DNA of 36,150 bases, taken from NCBI GenBank assembly GCA_002633005.1, contig NMRA01000965.1, forward strand, positions 48,114-84,263, read 5' to 3'. The translations under genes were made by a program, and so were the position numbers. Positions within the stretch are counted from its first letter, which is position 1. Every line of letters begins with the position of its first letter. The DNA comes from Phoronis australis. Taxonomy: Eukaryota; Phoronida; Phoronidae. Below, in pieces: positions 17,821 to 29,394 of the stretch. Under the pieces are notes generated by a model, which was not told the DNA's origin, did not search any database, and was given only the letters and a program-made list of their open reading frames with translations.

Positions 17821-19840
17821 TCTATTTGGACAAAGGAAGAAAATGTTGGGAAAGAAACAAAAAATTGGGGTCAGAGCTCCATTCAAGTAACAGTAATTAA
17901 AAATAGTTCTTTAACAAATTTATTCATGTGCACTTTGTGTCCGTGTGGTAAACTATTGTCATGACCTTGATAATGGGTTTTTACAACCACTACCCTTCCT
18001 TTTTCTTCATAGAGCAACTTACTTTAAAGATTGTTGTGTATGATCGTTGCTTCTCAGCAGATGTACAGCACACGTTTATGACTTATCTTGGAGCGTTTCA
18101 GTCTCGTGGTGATACACGTCCTGTATATGTTCAGATCTAAGTGTTTGGACACATAGTTGTTCACGAAACGGGATTGTTTGTGACAAAATACGCTTTTGTC
18201 ATGATAGTGCATTATTTTTTCTGCAGTTTAAAAGCAATGAATACTAGGTTTTTGCTCTGTCGAGTACGGTTCTTTCTCGTAAAGCAAGATAATGCTAGTC
18301 TATGTAAAATCAACCGAGTGAAAAGCGAATGGTTTGCGCTTGAGCTGGGGATAGCTTTCTTTACAAACATTGCCACTGAAACTTTGAATTATGCAGCAAG
18401 AGGTATAAATAAAACGGCATTTCTGTTCCATGAGCGAAGAATCATCCCGGCAAGTGTCATCGTAGTACTCTTTCCCAGGGATACGCGGGGTAGCACTATT
18501 AGCGTGAAAGTGTAATTAATATGGAGATGTATTGCAATGGAAGGGGTATCACTTGGCATCTTGATTGATTGGACAATAACATTCAGATACTCCGATTGGT
18601 TGATTTTGTAAGGTGCACAAGTCTACTGCTCCGCATGTACATCCTGTATATCTACACGAACGAGTTTACGCTTTCGAGTTGAGCATGCGCATTCGCGTGA
18701 CGGATAAGTACATGTAGGTAGCGGAAACAAGACGAGGTTTGCATTAGGGTCTTGTAGGGATCGTGCAGTAAATGTCCGTTTTCCTTTCAAATAGCGAGTA
18801 TATCTCAGTGACAAAATAATGGCGGTTACTTCACCAGCACGTGGATACTGCGATGTTATATGGACATACGATCTTTCAAATCATTAGTAAAGTAAGATTT
18901 ATTCCTCAGAATTGTGATTCGCTGATCTGCAGATGCTGGGGTGACCGATGATAGAAATAATCTGTGATTGTGATGATACTGAGGCTTCAAAAAAAAAAAA
19001 AAAAAAAAACTTTTTTTTGATTTGTATCCACGGCTAACCTTATTAATACTGACCCTGGGTTGAACTTCGTAAAAGCGTGGCCGACCTCGTAATATTACCG
19101 GTTTTTACCGACAACACAGCTGCATTAAACAATGCGTTACAAAGTTGATCATGCAAGGTTTTCAGCAAGAAAATAACTGTGTGACAGTCTTTAATATGCT
19201 GGGGATGACGTAATTGCAACCACTTAACAAAACACTCCATATATTCTTAAGAACATTGGTTTCAACAGGCAATACTCGCTCTTTAATTTACATTTGAAGC
19301 GCACGTAAATTGTTTGCCTACTACAACAAAATAAATATTCTATGTGAAACCGTGGCCTCGTGTATTGGGGCTTACAACTGGTGCAACCCAAGCATTGATG
19401 CATTTCACGAAAATTCATAATTGGTGAACAACTCACGATTATAAGACGTCAAAGAAATCAACAAAACGACCCTTTTCCGGCTCATTTAAAACAATATATC
19501 TTCACGAAAAACCACATACATGTAACTCATCCCGGTTTCGGTTTTCAGAGAAATAGTGAGACCAATCTTTTTGTTCATCGCCAGGTTCAGTCTTTTGTCC
19601 GATGTCACGACGCAAAATTTAATTTTCTCACATAAACTGGAATGTGTTACGACATGACTGGTTAATATCACCGAGTACGTATTTTATTTGATATTACATG
19701 GGCGATTCACAAAGTAGTGCAAAGCAGAAATCCATACGCCTGACATCTTATCGTCTCAAAACAGTAATACCAATAACCGTGAAGGTGACAAAGAAAAATT
19801 ATGGTTGACAAATGCGTCACAACTCTAACTGAAAGAGAGC
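17821..19840. other. No gene recognised; A/T homopolymer tract
   Basis: A 124-codon frame at 18141-18515 and a 65-codon minus-strand frame at 19043-19240 show no recognisable motif. At 18989-19018 there is a run of about 21 A, one C and 8 T, which could mark the tail of an old retroposed sequence; no SINE body could be recognised beside it. Confidence 0.35.
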
Positions 19841-20154
19841 GTGGCCCGTAGCCAGGGGGGTTGTGGGGTTCGATCGAACCCCCCGTCGCGGAAAAGGTCC
19901 AGCCCCAGCTCAGATAAGGATAGGATATAGATGGACAACCGCAACAAAACTGTTGCAGTTACTGATACTACTAACTGCAATAATAAATAAGGTAGTAATA
20001 ACTTTGAATTTGCTTCTGAGTCAAAGCGCTTCACGTAATCATCGGGCCTTACCCGGCCAACATTTTCCGAATAGTGTTTGGGTAGATGCCAGGTTCATGC
20101 AGACGAGGCTTTATGTTATTTATCGACAGAATGCGCGCGGTGGCTACGCCATAG
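19841..20154. mobile_element. Small DNA element with GGCGTAGCCA-type inverted ends
   Basis: The left end reads GTGGCCCGTAGCCAGGGGGG (19841 on), the right end CGGTGGCTACGCCATAGGG (about 20139-20156), its inverted counterpart TGGCGTAGCCACC. The inner left part holds GGTTCGATCGAACCCCCC, a short palindrome. Ends of the form GGCGTAGCCAGGGGG are common on non-autonomous hAT-like elements. No coding capacity; no clear target duplication. Confidence 0.55.
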
Positions 20155-20353
20155 GGTGACAACAGAGTCTATACCTAGCTAAGCTATATAGCAGAGAGTG
20201 AGCTCCCAAAAATTATACTGCGGTGTGAATGCCTTGAAATCGACTAGAAACTGGTCAGTGTTCTCTTGTCAATCAGTGTAAATGGTGCGCAGCCTCTCAG
20301 ACTCCACACGAGCAACAAACTTCAATTGATGGAAAAGATATCCAAGGTTACGT

Positions 20354-20520
20354 GCCACTATTCCGAAGGTTAACTACTCCAAAGGTCCACTACTCCAAAG
20401 GTCCGCTACTCCGAAGATTCTCTTCTCCGAAGGTTCGTTACCTTCGAAAGTTCACTACTTCAAATGTCCACAATTCCGAAACCATAACCCCGACAGTTCA
20501 TTACTCTGATTGTCTACTAA
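20354..20520 (+). repeat. 16-bp tandem subrepeats, left end of a larger element
   Basis: About ten degenerate units of ACTACTCCGAAGGTCC follow one another, starting GCCACTATTCCGAAGG. The same unit occurs in inverted orientation at 24537-24606, ending TTCGAAATAGTGGC, so the two blocks are likely the subrepeat-built inverted ends of a 4.25-kb element. The 60-codon open frame across it only reflects the repeats. Confidence 0.75.
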
Positions 20521-20876
20521 TGAGTAGAGACTGACATGAATGGAGTATTACATTTGTATCCACTTTGTAGCTATTTAAAGGGTGTGCAAGAATTGAGTAG
20601 TTCTTAAAACAAAGATTACATTGTTTACAAATGAGCTTAGTTTCAAGCACTGCCAATCGTGATTCTTGAATTTAGACAGTACACACCAAGGATTTTTGCA
20701 CATTTTGAATTACCGGTGGCCACAGACTAAATGCATGACGTAAAATTTAGCTAAACCCATGTTTTTTGTTTAATTAACTCGAATTTTTCTTTTTCTTTCG
20801 ATTTTGCCAATTTTCACATTTCTTGCCTTTTGACGTCATGGGTTGAACACAAGAGATCAGTGACTAGCATTGAACA

Positions 20877-21032
20877 ATGGCGGAGAGCAGTGAATTTGAA
20901 AGCGACGACGATTATGAGCAAGAATTGAATGAATACTATGAAGAAACGTACGGAAATGGTGGCCGGGATGAGGAAATGGGGTTGCACGAAATCAGTGGCG
21001 GATCTACGTTTTCAGCAAGGGGGGATGTTTAA
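20877..21032 (+). pseudogene. Acidic ORF start interrupted by a transposon
   Basis: ATG in good context (ACAATGGCG) opens MAESSEFESDDDYEQELNEY and continues acidic, with YYEETYGNGGRDEEMGLHE, until the transposon tip CAGTGGCGGATC begins at 20993; the last 13 codons are transposon sequence before a TAA. Thus a coding exon was cut by the insertion. On the far side of the insertion, 23424-23561 is a possible continuation. I do not recognise the protein; a serine/acid-rich N-terminus is common in transposase-like and nuclear proteins. Confidence 0.5.
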
Positions 21033-21750
21033 GATTCCCGCCAAGGTCGAATCCTAGGCGCGTGGCGCCGAAGGGGGGGAGGTCGGCAGGGGGGTTTCCC
21101 CTCCCGTGTAAGATATATTTTTTTGCTTTTGTAGCCAAATAGTGAAGTTTCTATGCACCCTGGTAAGTTTCTGGCACTTAACGTGTCTCTGGAGTTTTTC
21201 TTAAGATAATTAAAAACCCTTCTCGATTTCGTCACATGTTTGAACTTGGCTCATAAGTTTCATGAAACCATATTGTGCACATCTGGGTATTAGTCACGCC
21301 ACCAGCAAAAATTTTTGTTGGAACATCTGCTTACACACACGTTTTTAGCATACAAAAAGTCGTATACCAAAACGTAAGGTGTGTATACAGGAGTTTAGAC
21401 AATTTCCAAAAAGTCAAGGGCATAATCAAGGAGCACTGACGGGGCGTAAAAACTTGAATATCAAATGATCGCGTAACAGCAGCCTCAAGTGGTTTAAGAA
21501 CGAAGACCTGTACTGTTAGTCCGGAAATAAACATGTGTTCTGTCTCGTTACGAGAAAAACTGGCGAACGATGGTGTTCTCAGCTCATAGTCTATTATTAA
21601 AAGCGACAATAAATAATTAGGTATCACTTTATTATATAAGCTGAATCACGTTGACAACAATTGAAAAACGTCAAATCTATCAGGAAACAAATCATCTGAA
21701 AATAGTTTCACGAAACCAAAACATCCTGTGCACAGTGGTGAAAAGATACT

Positions 21751-22027
21751 CTGGACTAGTTTGCAGAGGGACCAGATGTACCCTGAGAGTACACAAAAAG
21801 CTGACCTGGTCCGTCACGAGACCAAGAGTACACCTGTGCTTATTATCTCTATAAAAATAGTCGATCTGTCGCGGGACCAAACAGTACTGGCTGAGGTAAA
21901 TAGTTTTACAAAGCACACTTTGGTAAAAAAATCACAAGACTAGTTCGCCGAGGGACCAGAAATACGCTGAAACTCAACATTTACACAAATCAAGCTGTCC
22001 TGGTCCGTCACGAGATCTAAAGTGTAC
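21751..22027. repeat. Diverged repeat array with GGGACCA and TGGTCC motifs
   Basis: GAGGGACCAGA..TACCCTGA recurs at about 21766, 21872 (GCGGGACCAAACAGTACTGG) and 21950, and CCTGGTCCGTCACGAGA recurs at about 21805 and 21999. Two diverged units of roughly 190 bp, each with opposed GGACCAG and CTGGTCC elements, can be drawn. It lies inside the hAT-like element and could be an internal subterminal repeat. Confidence 0.5.
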
Positions 22028-22085
22028 TATGCAAAAAATTTTGAATTGAAAACTTCTCTCTAAAATTTTAATCCCCAGTGGTTAC

Positions 22086-22355
22086 TCATACGTTAGTCCT
22101 ATCCTTCTGTTGTCTAGACTGCCGAGGAATTTGTATATCGGATCCAATGATTTGCTCGTCTTGGAACCATTCTACCCAGATATCTTCGATGTTTGTTCCC
22201 AACGCTTGCACTTCGTCAACTGCTGTGTCAATGAGCTTGTAAGGCTCTACAATGTCAGCATCTCGTTTCGCAGCTCAGTTGACAATAAGACCCTTGAGGT
22301 TGCCAAGTCCATTCAAAAGACTTACATGCGCAACTAAATTTGATCCGTTCATCAT
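22086..22355 (-). pseudogene. hAT transposase relic (DUF4371-like region)
   Basis: One minus-strand frame runs 89 codons with a single internal TGA, reading NLKGLIVN, stop, AAKRDADIVEPYKLIDTAVD, EVQALGTNIEDIWVEWFQDE and PRQSRQQKDRTNV. This matches the general pattern of animal hAT transposases of the ZMYM/TTF type: VKLQ(x)RDxDI..AY.LI..., then W(F/Y).(E/D)A...., then PR(x)C.RQ...R.N(V/I). The C-terminal dimerisation block and the zinc finger are missing. It sits inside a hAT-ended element, which supports the call. Confidence 0.55.
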
Positions 22356-22837
22356 GGACTACTTCAAACCTTGACGAAGCAGCCCAGGACCTATTTGCAT
22401 CTCTTGCAATTTTCGAAATAAACGTCACATTGTCTGAACGCTTGAAACCCGAAGTACTAATATCAAATAAATGCCCATGGGCATGAGCGTTTCATCGGGT
22501 GAGCCTTTGTGCCAAAATTCCCAGTATAGAAGACGGCAGTGTGCTTATTGCAGGTAGACAGACGGTAGGTGTTGAGGTCGGAACTAGGGCTCCTTAGGAG
22601 GCCTATTGAACATCGCACGAGGCCCGCAAGACTTTGTTGTGAAAGAACAGCCTCCCCGCAATTTCTGGTACTGTACACTTTTCGTGAATGCGGTCACTTT
22701 CTCAATGTGAGTGCCCTCTTGGTCATTCCTTGTATAGACATAGTTTGTTACACAGTGTGTCTTCAAACGGACTCGCGACCAGACCACGGCGTCCATAACA
22801 TTAGCAATTCTTCGGAAAAAGATTTTTTTTTTCAAAA

Positions 22838-22880
22838 ATATTACATGAACATGTACACAATATTACATGTACATGTACAC
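22838..22880 (+). repeat. Short tandem duplication of ATATTACATG.ACATGTACAC
   Basis: Two adjacent copies of a 22-base unit (AATATTACATGAACATGTAC and AATATTACATGTACATGTAC, each followed by AC) occur. Such short duplications are common and have no assigned role. Confidence 0.5.
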
Positions 22881-23423
22881 CGTATGATATTGCCCAAGAC
22901 AACTTTACTATACATCAGTTACAATCGTGTGGAGTGTAATAGAACGACACGGCATGACAGATGAGGTAAAAACGTTGCACGTCAATTCGCCTGAATATCA
23001 GGGTTGCGGCAACGCAATATTTCCCCCAATCAAATCAAAATATATCTTAGAATAAAGAAGCTAGTTACCAAAAGAAATCAGTTATAGAACTGCTCTTTCA
23101 GCGGTGAATCCATCTAAAATGCTTGGCTACTTCAGAAGTGTCGACGGAAGCGCGCTCACAATTAATCCCCGCGCGTTTTGCCGATGAGCCACAAAGACTC
23201 AGCAATTCACAATGCAAAAAACTATATCTTCAGAGTGAGCCCCCCCTCAATTTTTCCAAGTTGGTTTACTTGGGGTTTACACACGCTGGCGGTGTCGTTT
23301 TTGTTTTGCCTGATACGCTTTTTGTTTTTCTTTTATTTTTTGGGTCCTGGCCCGAGGGGGGGGTTTAAACCCCCTGAACCTCCCCCCGTAGATCCGCCAC
23401 TGCGAAAGCCAGAATAAGTTTGA

Positions 23424-23561
23424 TGTGCTTCCGGCTGCGTACTTTTCTACTTTGAGCCTTACGAATTGGATCCTCCCTTGAGAGAAGCTGCCTCGGGCTC
23501 AGCGAGTCAACCCAGTCATCCAACAGACAATCCTGAATTAAGAGCAGATGTTTGTGAATGA
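23424..23561 (+). pseudogene. Possible continuation of the interrupted acidic ORF
   Basis: Just beyond the hAT-like element a frame opens after a TGA and reads SGCVLFYFEPYELDPPLREA, then ASGSASQPSHPTDNPELRAD, ending at TGA 23559-23561. The Y-x-F-E-P motif followed by an acidic/polar spacer is protein-like. Its placement directly downstream of the insertion suggests it belonged to the protein beginning at 20877, but the joining frame does not match without an indel. No function is claimed. Confidence 0.25.
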
Positions 23562-24536
23562 TAAATATTGTCCTTTATAGAACCAGGCCTTCATCGTAAC
23601 ATCTCCTGTGACTGGAGTCGAAACACGAGTCCTAAAAGTGGGCAAAACACAGAGTGGCCCCGGACAGAATCGCTTAGTCCACGATGAGGTCCCACACTCT
23701 CATTCGGCGCACAAAGCGATGCCACTTCTGCGCAACTTTGGTGTCCTTCGTCACACCGAGACGTTCTCCGCCTGGCTGCTGTTGCTGCAGCCTCCAGAAA
23801 CACATCTTTTGATCCCTCTACGAATCTTCTCGTCCCTAAATGTACTTTGCTTTCACTTCACTCTTAATTGTCTCTGATCCGAACAGTATGGCGAACGACT
23901 AAGGTTCAACCCATGATGTTGTACATAATTATTATTTTTTTCAATTTTTACGTGTTTTTTTATGACCTGTGCACTAAAGGCACTGAAATCAAGTAAGATA
24001 TAATAATAAAATTTATTTTGAGGTACTAAAGTCATGTTGTGTACACTTTAACTTAACGACTCATACTCAACATTATCTGGGGCATGGGTCAGGGCTGCGG
24101 GAACCAACGGCAGTTTTAAATTAAGAAGACTCTCCGTCTTCCTGAAGATTGGCAGGGACAGCAAAGTCTAATAACTGCATTTAGTTTTCACCCGGCCGTG
24201 CGCGTGATTCCTGTGAGTGAGGTTGAGACGAAATGGCCCTTAACTTTTCAGTAACATTGTGAAAGGATGCGATCTTGACGTGGTTTTGATGCATCGTGGT
24301 TCATAATTCATCAACATTCCTACTTCATATTCTTTTAAACATGCAAGTACATATTCATTTTTTCGTATTCGTAAGACATGAGAGCATAAAATTCAAACAA
24401 AGTGTTTTAGTACACGACATTGTTCTCGACATAGATACACCACTCAGTGCATTTAATAACCGAAGTATAGTTTATGTTTTGCATGTATAGTATAAAAATT
24501 ACACCTGAGTCTTAAAATTCTAGATATTTTCTGAAT
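23562..24536. other. No gene recognised
   Basis: Frames at 23591-23803 (minus) and 23608-23877 (plus) overlap each other and lack motifs. The rest is AT-rich. It belongs to the right part of the putative 20354-24606 element. Confidence 0.35.
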
Positions 24537-24606
24537 AGTGAACCTTCGAAGAAGTGGACCTTCGGAAACGTGAACTTTCGAAGTAGTGGACCTTCGAAAT
24601 AGTGGC
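24537..24606 (-). repeat. 16-bp tandem subrepeats, right end of the larger element
   Basis: Four units of GTGGACCTTCGAA(A/G)(T/A)A type, 16 bp each, are the reverse complement of the array at 20354-20520. The block ends TTCGAAATAGTGGC, the inverted form of the left tip. Confidence 0.75.
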
Positions 24607-27600
24607 CTGATCCCATTTCCAGCGATGTAAGTAATTTAAGTAACACACAGACAACCAAATAACAAATTTCGTAAAAGTCATTCTCCGACTAAATATTTCC
24701 GCCCGAGTATGTAATGAGGTGTAAATACTTATTTAATCACACCTGATTTGAAAGTTTGACAGGAGCAAACGCGAGAGCTTTCTTTTTTTGGACGACATTA
24801 CATCCGAATTTAAGTTCTGTTCTTTTCGATCGAACGGCCGTCACGGCATCCTCATTTGTGATATTACGAATGCCCGCGTCTCATCTCAGGAACATTTGTA
24901 GAGCTGAGAGTCATCGTTGTGTATGCAGATTTGCCTTACCCCTAACTGAGCTGCTTAAAGGGCTTTACCGAAAATTCTACAGTGTCGTCGTTTGCAAACT
25001 GTCAAAGGTTAACACTTCTACAAATTCTAACCACCCACTCCGCAATGCTGGGTACGGGCCCTGTTCACTGTACACTGTACAAATAGGTGGGGCAGACTTT
25101 TCGAATAACATTCATGAAGCTAGAGTAACAAAATTAGCTGAAAGTGAAAAATATGCAACACCGGCGGGTCAAGCCGGTTCGTCGACTTCCAACCCTGACC
25201 ACGTTATTCAAACACATGTACGGAAGGACATGCAAACAACTTCTTAACGGATCCATCTTCGGCGATGAGTTCCATATCCACGTTCATTCAAACGGAGACA
25301 AACCCCTAACTCAATATATCACTAGTTGTGCTATCTCAAGGTCAGATCAGTGCTCACGCGCGGGGAAGCCCTGCTGATTGTTATTGATAAACATCTGTTA
25401 AGTTTTAATGTTCACCCCGGCCAACCCGCGATCGAGAACGAAACCGGTTGCGAGAAGCGAAACCAGGCAAGGTGAGTAAATTTGATGAATTTACGTTGTT
25501 TTTACTTCCAATGTGAAAACAGAGACACGAGTTCAAGGCGTAACACATTGAGGAAGGGCAGGTAGAGGTTTGGGCTGGTGTCTGTTCCAATTATTGGAGA
25601 TAAGTTACGTTGAACGAGGCATCGCTTGAGTCAAAGGGGATTCGTATAGTCCGGATACATATAGTCGTCAGGCTCCAAAGGTCGTCCGCCATCTTCTTTC
25701 GCGTGCAGCGCAGCCACGCGGGACTTAGCGTTCCAATTTGGAGTGCTCGTCTGCACGTTAGGTACTAACCTCTCGGGAGAAACGCGCATAGAAGAACTGA
25801 GACTAAAATTAATGCATTTACCGACTGTTTTTTGAGACCACTTAAAAACTTGTAGATTTTACTAATGCACTTTTTTGTTCATTTTCAGAAGATATATTCG
25901 AAATTAAATTTTCTTCAGACGGAACAAAAAACAACTCAGAGATTGTTTATGCAATGTATCTATTTGTCCCAGGCACTAACCGACACCCGTTAGGTCAAAG
26001 GAAAAACGCAGCAGACAAATGGAACACGCTGGGTGCTTAACAGTTACGGCCCACGCCTTGGTCATCAAAATATTGTCCACTTGTTTTTTATTGCAAAACA
26101 AACTACTGAGCTCAACATTTATGTTGAAATTTTTGGTTAAAGCATTTTGAATTATATTTGAAGAAAATTAAAATACTTGAATTGATAGGGAATGGCCACC
26201 AATAAAGTAAAACATTGACTTTATTTCACTATATTGCATTGTTACATACAACACAGCATGACATATTCAAAAATAAAAGAAGAGATTGAGCAATAAAATG
26301 CAACTACAACTTGGGTATTTACTTATTTATTTATGATTGCAGAAGGCTGTTAAAGGCGAGAAAAAATCAAACCATACAATATTGGGTAATTTATTAGAAC
26401 AATTGTATCAAGGTTCAATGATCAACTTGCACCGACAAAGTCTCAAAGGGTTACAGTTCTGTTTTGGCTGACAAGGTGTTAACAGAGAATGAAGAAAAAC
26501 TGAAAAGAAAAAGTAAGACAGCAGAGATAAGTGGTGTTAAGAACAACAAGAGCAAAAAGTCAAATAAAGAGGACACAAATAGAAAATAAGTAAGGTCTAT
26601 CTGGAATAAAGCAATTGCGATTTATTTTCGAGAACTGAAATTCTAAATCAATTTTAATCGATTTAAAAATCAATATCATACTAGTAAACCAGTTTGTGGT
26701 TGAAATAGAATTGCTGTAAACCACTTTCTACTATTTTCTTGGCCTTTTTCTGTGTGGTTTTTTGTTCTTTCAAAAGGCGGCAGCATATGACGACCATAGG
26801 AGTCATTATAAAATGGCTGCCGAAAAGCAATGCACAGTTCAAACAACTCGGCATAAATAAAGAAAAACTTTTGAATCAACTAATACTATGGATTTGTGAG
26901 AGTCAAATCAAGTTCTATGCAGAGCATAACTTTGAAGTGGAATAATTGGGTGAGTATGAAAATAAGTCGGTTTTATGCTTAGGCGGACGACCATTGGGTT
27001 CCCGAGTATATGTCATTTTGGCAAATTGCGGTTATTTTTGGCACTAAATCAATAAATTGACCATAAAGTTATGAAGAAGTGACTTGTGAAAATATAACAC
27101 AACGCTTGTTTTTCGTAGTTTTGTCAGGATCTCTGATTTTTCGACACTTTTCTGTTGAAAGATGCGATCGAGAACGTAAAGAGAAGCGATCGGAAACGCA
27201 AATTTTTGTTTTGTTTATGCGATCGAGAACGCATCGTGGTGTGCCGAACAGTTATGAACTTTTTACTTATAAAACGTGAAAAGGGTTACAAAATAAGTGT
27301 GGTGCAATGAATTAATCACATTTTGAGTCATTACTGTTACTTTCGTTTCCAAACTAAACAGTATCACAGCATTACCATTAAATTAAAATGAGCGACTACA
27401 TGTACATCAAGCCCTATTTTAATTATAGATGTTTTCAAAAATGAATTTATTTTCATTTCAGGAAACACGTTCACTGTTATTATTGTGAGGCGAGCTTCAA
27501 CGAACAGATTGATCAGTGCGTGAAAGTACACCCTACCTGGGTTTTGAAATACAGGCATACTTTTAGACGAAACCAAGTGGAACAAGGGGTTCTAAACTAA

Positions 27601-29394
27601 GACTCACCCAGCAATTTTCAATGTGGCGTGTATGCGTCAGGATTTTGACAAAATTTCTAAGAGGTTTTGCCCATGTCATAAACTTGAGACTCGTGTAGGA
27701 TTCTCTATATCTACCACACTGAATGAATGCAGTGATATAAACAATATATAATTTTCGTGGTATCAAGGGCGGACAGCGACACCAAGCACTGTCCATTCAA
27801 CTACCAGATACCACCGAACGGCCCGGGATTTGCATGGACACTGACGCCAACACATTGGGGTGCCTTCCGTTCTGGCGAGTAAAGCTATAACACGCAAGAC
27901 CATGCGAGTGAAAGGCAACTTTTTGGGAGATTTTTGAAACCTTAAATTCGTATCCTCTAACAAATTGTATGAGACCGGTGTGTTATGTGTGTGATTTGAA
28001 ATGTAGCTTGAAAAGGATCCTACCCTGACACCCTAACCGGTAAGGTTGGACAACTCGACTGTCTTGCTCACCTGAGCAGCTGCCGGTTTAGATTAAAGGC
28101 ACCGTGCTGTTGTGGTTAATTAAATCGCTTCAGGCTGCTGACGTTATCGTTCTCCAGATAGGGAACCCCATCATAAACACATTACTGGCAACAGCAATGT
28201 TTTTTAAATTTTCAAACATTGTGAATAGCATATTTGAATAGTTTGTGAAAAGCCCAAGTTATTAGGCGTTTGAAATTTGAAAATTGGACAACAAATGTGA
28301 CTTTTACAACCTGAAACGTTTGTTGTTGTAATAATATGTTTTTGTAATAATATGTTCTTCCTTAACTGTCCTGGGTGTGCAACATAACTGGGTCAATTAT
28401 CAAACCACCAAGCAGCAGTTGGATTTTGAGGTAAGCCAAGCGCCACCGTGGAACTCCTCACATGGAATTATGGGATAGAATTCATGGGTTATAGGATAGA
28501 ATTCATCGGTTTGTTACCATAAGCGAAGATGGCTCACTGCAAGTGCTCTACTAATGTCTTAGGTCTAGGCAACGCAACCTTGATTTCTACGTGTCGGTCA
28601 TTATCCTTTCTTATGGCCAATACAGGCGACCAACAGCGGCTTCAATGAAGTTAGCATTGTCCAGCATGTTCAAATGAGAAACGTTTACCTTTTCAATGTA
28701 TTTTAATCTATAAATTTCATTCATATCACTCACGCAATTCTTTGTGTTGGGTTGTGTTCCGGTAAGGCAGTTTCAACTGGAAGTGCTATGTTTGAATTTT
28801 ATAACTAACGATCATCGAAGAAACTACTTGCGGCTAGCTTACGGCAGCGAGTTCATAGAACTAAATGCATTGCCTAGGCCTACACGAAGAAATGTCCGCG
28901 GTAACACAAGGCGCAATGATATACCATTCTCTCTTGCAGAAATAAAATGGTGGTGTTTATGTATGAATCGGGGATTGCCTATTGTATGATACCCATATTT
29001 TCATGTTAATCATAAAGTTTGCAGAGATATTCGACTACCAAGTTCGCCTCCGAAGCGTTAAGTGTGTCGACGGCGCGGCATATATTCGCGAATACCCGCA
29101 TTCGCTCTTGTTTTAAAAATTATAATCAAAGAACGATACGCGAATTGAGGACTGGCTACTACATATTCATATTTTCATGTTAACGAAAAAGTTTGCGGAG
29201 ATAGTCGACTATCAAGTTCGCCTCCCTAGCACTTATTTGGCTCATGATTGACGACAAATTGGACCACTCCAGTTATGGAAGCATAGAAACAAGATATGTA
29301 AGGTACAAAAACCTGAACTCTTCCAATTTTGTCTGAACACTGCGTATTTCCTGTCAAGGGTAATTTCTATAAACAACAACGCGGTGTTGTAACG
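24607..29394. other. Long region without a recognised gene
   Basis: The largest frame is 163 codons on plus (24756-25247), starting MTGANARAFFFWTTLHPNLS; it has no recognised domain, no repeats and no clear start context. A minus-strand ATG at about 25693 in the context AAGATGGCGGACGAC, within a locally CpG-richer stretch (25690-25780), may mark a first exon or a YY1-like site, without further support. GCGATCGAGAACG recurs at about 25428, 27164 and 27218. At 28465-28507 GGATAGAATTCAT occurs twice in tandem. Nothing else is recognisable. Confidence 0.3.
28989..29235 (+). repeat. Direct repeat pair of about 70 bp
   Basis: The stretch CATATTTTCATGTTAA..AAAGTTTGC(A/G)GAGATA(T/G)TCGACTA(C/T)CAAGTTCGCCTCC occurs at about 28991-29050 and again at about 29166-29226 with few mismatches. 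This is a local duplication or two copies of a small element. No inverted ends are seen. Confidence 0.6.

Larger units (their letters stand above)
20993..23402 (-). mobile_element. hAT-like DNA transposon (2410 bp), transposase decayed
   Basis: Perfect 16-bp inverted ends CAGTGGCGGATCTACG (20993-21008) and its reverse complement (23387-23402) are followed inward by G-rich tracts (GGGGGGAT on the left; CCCCCC at 23382-23387 on the right). A hAT transposase remnant lies inside on the minus strand (22086-22355). No clean 8-bp duplication is seen; CGAAA occurs at both flanks with a one-base offset. The element disrupts the ORF starting at 20877. Confidence 0.65.
20354..24606. mobile_element. Putative fold-back-type element with minisatellite ends, split by a hAT-like insertion
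   Basis: Inverted blocks of 16-bp units (20354-20520 and 24537-24606) share their outer tip, GCCACTATT(C/T)CGAAGG. Between them lies the 2410-bp hAT-like element 20993-23402; without it the outer element would be about 1.84 kb. The acidic ORF start at 20877 would belong to the outer element. Tandem subrepeats in inverted ends recall Foldback-type elements. No target duplication is evident, and the two blocks could instead be independent repeats. Confidence 0.45.

Noticed and set aside
18989-19018. A21-C-T8 tract as evidence of a retroposed gene copy
   Set aside because: No recognisable SINE, LINE or processed gene body lies next to it; a simple tract explains it.
20340-20530. CRISPR-like appearance of regularly spaced short repeats
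   Set aside because: The 16-bp units are contiguous with no unique spacers, and the context is clearly eukaryotic.
24756-25247. 163-codon plus-strand open frame
   Set aside because: Composition and motifs are uninformative, starting at a weak context; kept only as a remark in the regional entry.
25685-25700. Minus-strand AAGATGGCGGACGAC, start-like or YY1-like motif
   Set aside because: A single short motif without a convincing exon, donor or further promoter elements.
25428-27232. Three copies of GCGATCGAGAACG
   Set aside because: Too short and too widely spaced to support a repeat family or regulatory array from this window alone.
28010-28140. Possible tRNA-derived SINE or tRNA gene
   Set aside because: No paired A and B boxes or cloverleaf could be drawn; elsewhere in the window no GGTTCGAATCC-type B box with a matching A box was found.
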